Positions 58,641 through 64,000 of a stretch of 64,000 nucleotides of DNA are shown here, in pieces. Source of the stretch: Cliona cf. orientalis (Eukaryota; Porifera; Demospongiae; Clionaida; Clionaidae). The stretch's first letter is position 1, and every line of letters starts with the position of its first letter. Position numbers and translations under genes: made by a program. Under the pieces are notes generated by a model, which did not search any database, was not told where the DNA came from, and saw only the letters and a program-made list of their open reading frames with translations. The stretch is from the NCBI GenBank assembly GCA_963930775.1, contig OZ005696.1, forward strand, positions 9,909,042 to 9,973,041, read 5' to 3'.

Positions 58641-61100
58641 GAGAGTATTTAAAGAGCAGCAAAAGCCAGCATTGTCATTCAACTAACCGTTCACCCTTCA
58701 TCTCAGTTGTACTGTGTCTTCATCTCTGCCAACTGTTGCTAGTGCTCTTCAATTGGAAGGTGCTCTTCAATTGGAAGGATCTACTGCACTGTTGGAACTT
58801 GCTGATCTCTCTGTGTGCTCTTCAATTGCTACTGGTGCAATTGTTGGATTGAGGTAAGTTCTTTTGCATGATTTTGTTGTATTTTGACTTTAGTGCATAT
58901 GATGCATGGTGCTAGCTTGAGACTTGCCCACTGATTTTTGTACTTCTACTCGTGCATGGTGCTAGCTTGAGGCTTTTCCGCTGATTGTTGCTATGCTTCT
59001 ACTGTTGCATGGTGTTGGCTAGTGGAAAATATTGAGCTCGTATTGCTTTGGTGCATTCTTAAACATGCTTAGCTCTGCACAAGCACATGCACATGCACAT
59101 GCACATGCATTGAAGCTTTGAATGGATTTCATAGTCTTGCAGCCAGCTTGTCTGCACATTCAATTAAGCTTTGTATTGATTTGAACAATTGAAGGTATGG
59201 AAACCAATTAAAGCTTTGTATTGATTTGAACAATTGAAGGTGTGGAAACCAATTACAGCCAGTCAAAACATACAAGTAGCCCTCGCCTGGATGATTCAGA
59301 GGGAGGAGTATTTAAAGAGCAGCAAAAGCCAGCATTGTCATTCAACTAAACTAACTGTTCACCCTTCATCTCAGCTGTACTGTGTCTTCATCTCTGCCAA
59401 CTGCTGCTATTGCTCTTCAATTGGAATTGTTGGGATCTTGGCTGTACTGTGTCTTCATCCTTCATCTCGGCTGTACTGTGTCTTCATCCTACATCTCAGC
59501 TGTACTGTGTCTTCATCTCTGCCAACTGTTCACCCTTTCTCTCAGCTGCACTGTGTCTTCATCTCTGCCAACTCTTGCTGGTGCTCTTCAATTGGAAGGA
59601 TCTACTGCATTGTTGGGATCTTGGCTGTACTGTGTTTTCATCTCTACCACCTATTGCTGGTGTTCTTTAATTGGAATGATCCTACTGACTGGATTGTTTG
59701 GAATTTCTACTGGTGAACATTGTTGGATTGAGGCAAGTTCTTTTGCGTGCATGACTTTATTGTCTATTTACTGGTACATATGGTGCATGGTGCTGGCTTA
59801 AGACTTGTCCACTGATTTTTGTTGTGCTTCTACTGGTGCATGGTGCTAGCTTGAGACTGCTGAATATTGCTTGGTGTTGGCTTGTGGAATGGGAAAGGGA
59901 AAGGAAAGTATTTCCAAATAAGCTTTACATTGACCATTGACCATAGAGTCTCACAGCCAGCTTGTGTACACATCCAATTAAGTTCTACATTGATTTGAAC
60001 AATTCAAGGTGTGGAAACCAATTACAGCCAGTCAAAACATGCCAGTAGCCCTTGCCTGGATGATTCAGAGAGAGGAGTATTTAAAGAGCAGCAAAAGCCA
60101 GCATTGTCATTCAAGTCAACTAACTGTTCACCCTTCATCTCAGCTGTACTGTGTCTTCATCTCTGCCAACTGTTGCTAGCAGCGAAAGCCAGAATTGTCA
60201 TCAGTTGTACTGTGTCTTCATCTCTGCCAACTCTTGCCAGTGCTCTTCAATTGGAAGGTGCTCTTCAATTGGAAGAATCTACTGCATACCCTTCATCTCA
60301 GTTGTACTGTGTCTTCATCTCTGCCAACTGTTGCCAGTGCTCTTCAATTGGAAGGTGCTCTTCAATTGGAAGGATCTACTGCATTGTTGGAACTTGCTGA
60401 TCTCTCTGTGTGCTCTTCAATTGCTACTGGTGCACATTGTTGGATTGAGGTAAGTTCTTTTGCATGATTTTGTTGTACTGTTACTATAGTGCATATGATG
60501 CATGGTGCTAGCTTGAGACTTGTCCACTGATTTTTGTTGTACTTCTACTCGTGCATGGTGCTAGCCTGAGGCCTTTCTGCTGATTGTTGCTATGCTTCTA
60601 CTGTTGCATGGTGTTGGTTTTTGGAAATATTGATCTTGTATTGCCCTTGCCTCAGAGGGAGGAGTATTTAAAGAGCAGCAAAAGCCAGCATTGTCATTCA
60701 ACTAAACTAACTGTTCACCCTTCCTCTCAGCTGCACTGTGTCTTCATCTCTGCCAACTGTTCACCCTTTCTCTCAGCTGCACTGTGTCTTCATCTCTGCC
60801 AACTCTTGTTACTGCTATTGCTCTTCAATTGGAAGGATCTACTGCATTGTTGGGATCTTGGCTGTACTGTGTCTTCATCTCTACCACCTATAGCTGGTGT
60901 TCTTTAATTGGAATGATCCTACCGACTTAATTGTTTGGAATTTCTACTGGTGCACATTGTTAGATTGAGGCAAGTTCTTTTGCATGACTTTATTGTCTAT
61001 TTACTGGTACATATGGTGCATGGTGCTGGCTTAAGACTTGTCCACTGATTCTTGTTGTGATTCTACTGGTGCATGGTGCTAGCTTGAGGCCTTTCCACTG
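58641..61100 (+). repeat. Four repeated promoter-plus-first-exon-like modules
   Basis: Each module has a TATA-like TATTTAAA (58646, 59309, 60078, 60665) followed by AGAGCAGCAAAAGCCAGCAT and TGTCATTCAA. A CTGTACTGTGTCTTCATCTC-rich body comes next, then a conserved splice-donor-like junction GGATTGAG/G(T or C)AAGT. Donors are GT in modules 1 and 3 (58854, 60450) and GC in modules 2 and 4 (59733, 60970). Bodies contain sub-repeats such as CTCTTCAATTGGAAGG. All frames stay partly open because the body is pyrimidine-rich; no known protein is encoded. Confidence 0.6.
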
Positions 61101-61293
61101 ATTCTTGGTATGCTTATACTCTGGTGCATGGTGTTGGCTTTGTGTGTGTGTGTGTGATGTGTGTTTGGAGCACAGCTTTAGAGTTTGTGTGTGTACTAAC
61201 TCGCCTTCACTGGATTAGGCTCATACTTCTTTGTGTATGCTAATGTTAAATATATCCATTGAGTTTATCATGTATATATCTTTTTTTATTCAG

Positions 61294-61414
61294 AGAATTT
61301 TGGGAGTTGCTATCTACTGGTTGTTGGTGTAGCCTCTTGTGTCTCCAGCCTGAGACGAGCCTTGGTCAACTGCTTTGTCCTCCACTCTTGTTGGGATTGC
61401 TGCCCCTGCATTAA
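61294..61414 (+). other. Possible downstream exon of the module array
   Basis: A TTTTTTTATTCAG acceptor precedes AGAATTTTGGGAGTTGC, and a GTATGTGG donor follows ATTAACG. It would pair with the donors of the four upstream modules. Coding potential is not evident, so a non-coding transcript is possible. Confidence 0.3.
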
Positions 61415-61876
61415 CGGTATGTGGAGCCGTCGGATGTTGGTGGTGTGAACAACTAGGGTGTAGCGTGATGCACTTGACCATGGCCCGTCAATGGTGAACT
61501 GCTGTTCTCCTCTTGCACATGACTTTGACTCAACTTTACTAGATTATATTGTATGCATGCATATTTTTAATTTATGGATTTTTCTGCGCTGCGCTTCATC
61601 TAGGCCCCTTAATAATCAAATTTTCACCGCGTTGATCTTCAACACGCAAAGACTTAGTTTAATATGGGAGGATATGGGGATATTTTTGTGTGACTAGTGA
61701 GATAGACACAAACAAGCTTAATAGACATGACAAAAGTAACTGTTCAGCGTAGTGTCTGTGTCATGCTCTCGCCTACAAATCTGTGGAGACTATAGAAACT
61801 GTGGTCCTAGGTTCGAGCCCAGCACGGGGGGTTTGGGGGGCCAAAGCATGGGGGGCGCATAAGTATGGTTCTGCGC

Positions 61877-62235
61877 ATAAGTATTGGGTCGAGCAATAAG
61901 TATTGGGTCGAGCAATAAGTATTGGGTCGAGCAATAAGTATTGGGTCGAGCAATAAGTATTGGGTCGAGCAATAAGTATTGGGTCGAGCAATAAGTATTG
62001 GGTCGAGCAATAAGTATTGGGTCGAGCAATAAGTATTGGGTCGAGCAATAAGTATTGGGTCGAGCAATAAGTATTGGGTCGAGCAATAAGTATTGGGTCG
62101 AGCAATAAGTATTGGGTCGAGCAATAAGTATTGGGTCGAGCAATAAGTATTGGGTCGAGCAATAAGTATTGGGTCGAGCAATAAGTATTGGGTCGAGCAA
62201 TAAGTATTGGGTCGAGCAATAAGTATTGGGTCGAG
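61877..62235. repeat. 19-bp tandem repeat, 19 copies
   Basis: The unit TCGAGCAATAAGTATTGGG repeats with an exact 19-bp period; TATTGGG occurs at 61882 and every 19 bp to 62224. Because 19 is not a multiple of three and no phase has a stop, all minus-strand frames are open and none is a gene. Confidence 0.95.
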
Positions 62236-64000
62236 TTCGGGTTCGGGTTCGGGTTCGGGTTCGGGTTCGGGTTCGGGTTCGGGTTTGGGTTCGGGTTCGG
62301 GTTCGGGTTCGGTTCGGGTTCGGTTCGGTTTGGGTTCGGGTTTGGGTTTGGGTTTGGGTTTGGTTTGGGTTTGGGTTTGGTTTGGGTTTGGGTTTGGGTT
62401 TGGGTTCGGTTTGGGTTTGGGTTTGGGTTTGGGTTTGGGTTTGGGTTCGGTTTGGGTTCGGGTTCGGGTTTGGGTTCGGTTTGGGTTTGGGTTTGGGTTC
62501 GGGTTCGGTTTGGGTTTGGGTTTGGGTTTTGGGTTTGGGTTTGGGTTTGGTTTGGGTTTGGGTTTGGGTTTGGGTTTGGGTTTGGGTTTGGGTTTGGGTT
62601 TGGGTTTGGGTTTGGGTTTGGGTTTGGGTTTGGGTTTGGGTTTGGGTTTGGGTTTGGGTTTGGGTTTGGGTTTGGGTTTGGGTTTGGGTTTGGGTTTGGG
62701 TTTGGGTTTGGGTTTGGGTTTGGGTTTGGGTTTGGGTTTGGGTTTGGGTTTGGGTTTGGGTTTGGGTTTGGGTTTGGGTTTGGGTTTGGGTTTGGGTTTG
62801 GGTTTGGGTTTGGGTTTGGGTTTGGGTTTGGGTTTGGGTTTGGGTTTGGGTTTGGGTTTGGGTTTGGGTTTGGGTTTGGGTTTGGGTTTGGGTTTGGGTT
62901 TGGGTTTGGGTTTGGGTTTGGGTTTGGGTTTGGGTTTGGGTTTGGGTTTGGGTTTGGGTTTGGGTTTGGGTTTGGGTTTGGGTTTGGGTTTGGGTTTGGG
63001 TTTGGGTTTGGGTTTGGGTTTGGGTTTGGGTTTGGGTTTGGGTTTGGGTTTGGGTTTGGGTTTGGGTTTGGGTTTGGGTTTGGGTTTGGGTTTGGGTTTG
63101 GGTTTGGGTTTGGGTTTGGGTTTGGGTTTGGGTTTGGGTTTGGGTTTGGGTTTGGGTTTGGGTTTGGGTTTGGGTTTGGGTTTGGGTTTGGGTTTGGGTT
63201 TGGGTTTGGGTTTGGGTTTGGGTTTGGGTTTGGGTTTGGGTTTGGGTTTGGGTTTGGGTTTGGGTTTGGGTTTGGGTTTGGGTTTGGGTTTGGGTTTGGG
63301 TTTGGGTTTGGGTTTGGGTTTGGGTTTGGGTTTGGGTTTGGGTTTGGGTTTGGGTTTGGGTTTGGGTTTGGGTTTGGGTTTGGGTTTGGGTTTGGGTTTG
63401 GGTTTGGGTTTGGGTTTGGGTTTGGGTTTGGGTTTGGGTTTGGGTTTGGGTTTGGGTTTGGGTTTGGGTTTGGGTTTGGGTTTGGGTTTGGGTTTGGGTT
63501 TGGGTTTGGGTTTGGGTTTGGGTTTGGGTTTGGGTTTGGGTTTGGGTTTGGGTTTGGGTTTGGGTTTGGGTTTGGGGTTTGGGTTTGGGTTTGGGTTTGG
63601 GTTTGGGTTTGGGTTTGGGTTTGGGTTTGGGTTTGGGTTTGGGTTTGGGTTGGGTTTGGGTTTGGGTTTGGGTTTGGGTTTGGGTTTGGGTTTGGGTTTG
63701 GGTTTGGGTTTGGGTTTGGGTTTGGGTTTGGGTTTGGGTTTGGGTTTGGGTTTGGGTTCGGGTTCGGGTTCGGGTTCGGGTTCGGGTTTGGGTTTGGGTT
63801 TGGGTTTGGGTTCGGGTTCGGGTTCGGGTTCGGTTTGGGTTGGGTTTGGGTTTGGGTTTGGGTTTGGGTTTGGGTTTGGGTTTGGGTTTGGGTTTGGGTT
63901 TGGGTTTGGGTTTGGGTTTGGGTTTGGGTTTGGGTTTGGGTTTGGGTTTGGGTTTGGGTTTGGGTTTTGGGTTTGGGTTTGGGTTTGGGTTTGGGTTTGG
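62236..64000. repeat. Hexamer array TTCGGG then TTTGGG, reaching the window end
   Basis: About 100 bp of TTCGGG, then a mixed zone, then more than 1 kb of nearly pure TTTGGG with a second TTCGGG cluster near 63756-63836. Occasional one-base slips occur, such as TTTTGGG. The G-rich strand points toward the window end. The animal telomere unit is TTAGGG, so this is a related hexamer satellite or a variant telomere-like tract. Confidence 0.93.

Noticed and set aside
59234-60907. Overlapping plus-strand frames rich in Ser, Cys and Leu in the module array
   Set aside because: The pyrimidine-rich repeat keeps several frames open at once, and the peptides have no family resemblance. I treat them as possible untranslated first exons instead.
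61810-61820. Pol III B-box-like GGTTCGAGCCC (possible tRNA-derived SINE)
   Set aside because: No convincing A box or cloverleaf could be placed upstream, so I do not annotate a SINE.
61773-62219. Three overlapping minus-strand frames with a repeated [13 protein letters not shown] peptide
   Set aside because: A 19-bp unit reads through all three frames to give the same peptide offset. This is a tandem-repeat artefact, not a repeat protein.
62236-64000. Canonical telomere
   Set aside because: The unit is TTTGGG/TTCGGG, not TTAGGG, and TTCGGG blocks recur inside it. A telomeric position cannot be shown from this window.

Overview
This is a eukaryotic nuclear window. Its genes are compact and intron-rich (introns mostly 50-250 bp, almost all GT-AG), and its gene set is animal: a two-SH2 SHP-type phosphatase, a cation-dependent mannose-6-phosphate receptor, a diacylglycerol lipase, an IRAK-like death-domain kinase, condensin D2, TBC1D24 and Brambleberry. 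Very short intergenic spaces, head-to-head gene pairs and divergent protein sequence suggest an early-branching metazoan, most likely a sponge. That taxonomic call is inference from gene style, not from a marker gene.

Layout. 1-36 kb is gene-dense. In order: ARMC3 (+, 5' end outside the window), C1orf50/DUF2452 (-), two tandem AGTRAP-like genes (+,+), M6PR (-), NCAPD2 (-), an ABCG half-transporter (+), LRRC23 (-), TBC1D24 (+), a CDCA3-like gene (-), a TTLL10-type ligase fused to an N-terminal NlpC/P60-like domain (+), a SHP-2-like phosphatase (+), Brambleberry (+) and a DAGL-alpha/beta-like lipase (-). I reconstructed exons by hand. For eleven of these genes the summed exon lengths are divisible by three and read through to one stop. 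Four gene pairs are divergent with only about 95-210 bp between start codons.

36-64 kb is gene-poor and repeat-rich. It holds a decayed IRAK-like gene (38.8-45.1 kb, -), a tandem segmental duplication (39.9-42.1 kb), several miniature inverted-repeat elements with TA target duplications, and a roughly 3-kb array of 96-100-bp units (48.2-51.2 kb). It also holds a 5-kb inverted-repeat-bounded region (51.9-56.9 kb) that contains a perfect 120-bp palindrome flanked by 9-bp direct repeats. Beyond that are four repeated promoter/first-exon-like modules (58.6-61.1 kb), a 19-bp tandem repeat, and a hexamer array (TTCGGG then TTTGGG) that runs to the end of the window.

Functional themes. ARMC3, LRRC23 and TTLL10 are cilium/axoneme or sperm genes in other animals and Brambleberry acts in pronuclear fusion, so a loose cilium/gamete set shares the window with cell-cycle genes (NCAPD2, CDCA3-like). 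The most novel item is the peptidase-ligase fusion at 23.5-26.7 kb. The next is the palindromic mini-element at 54.35 kb.
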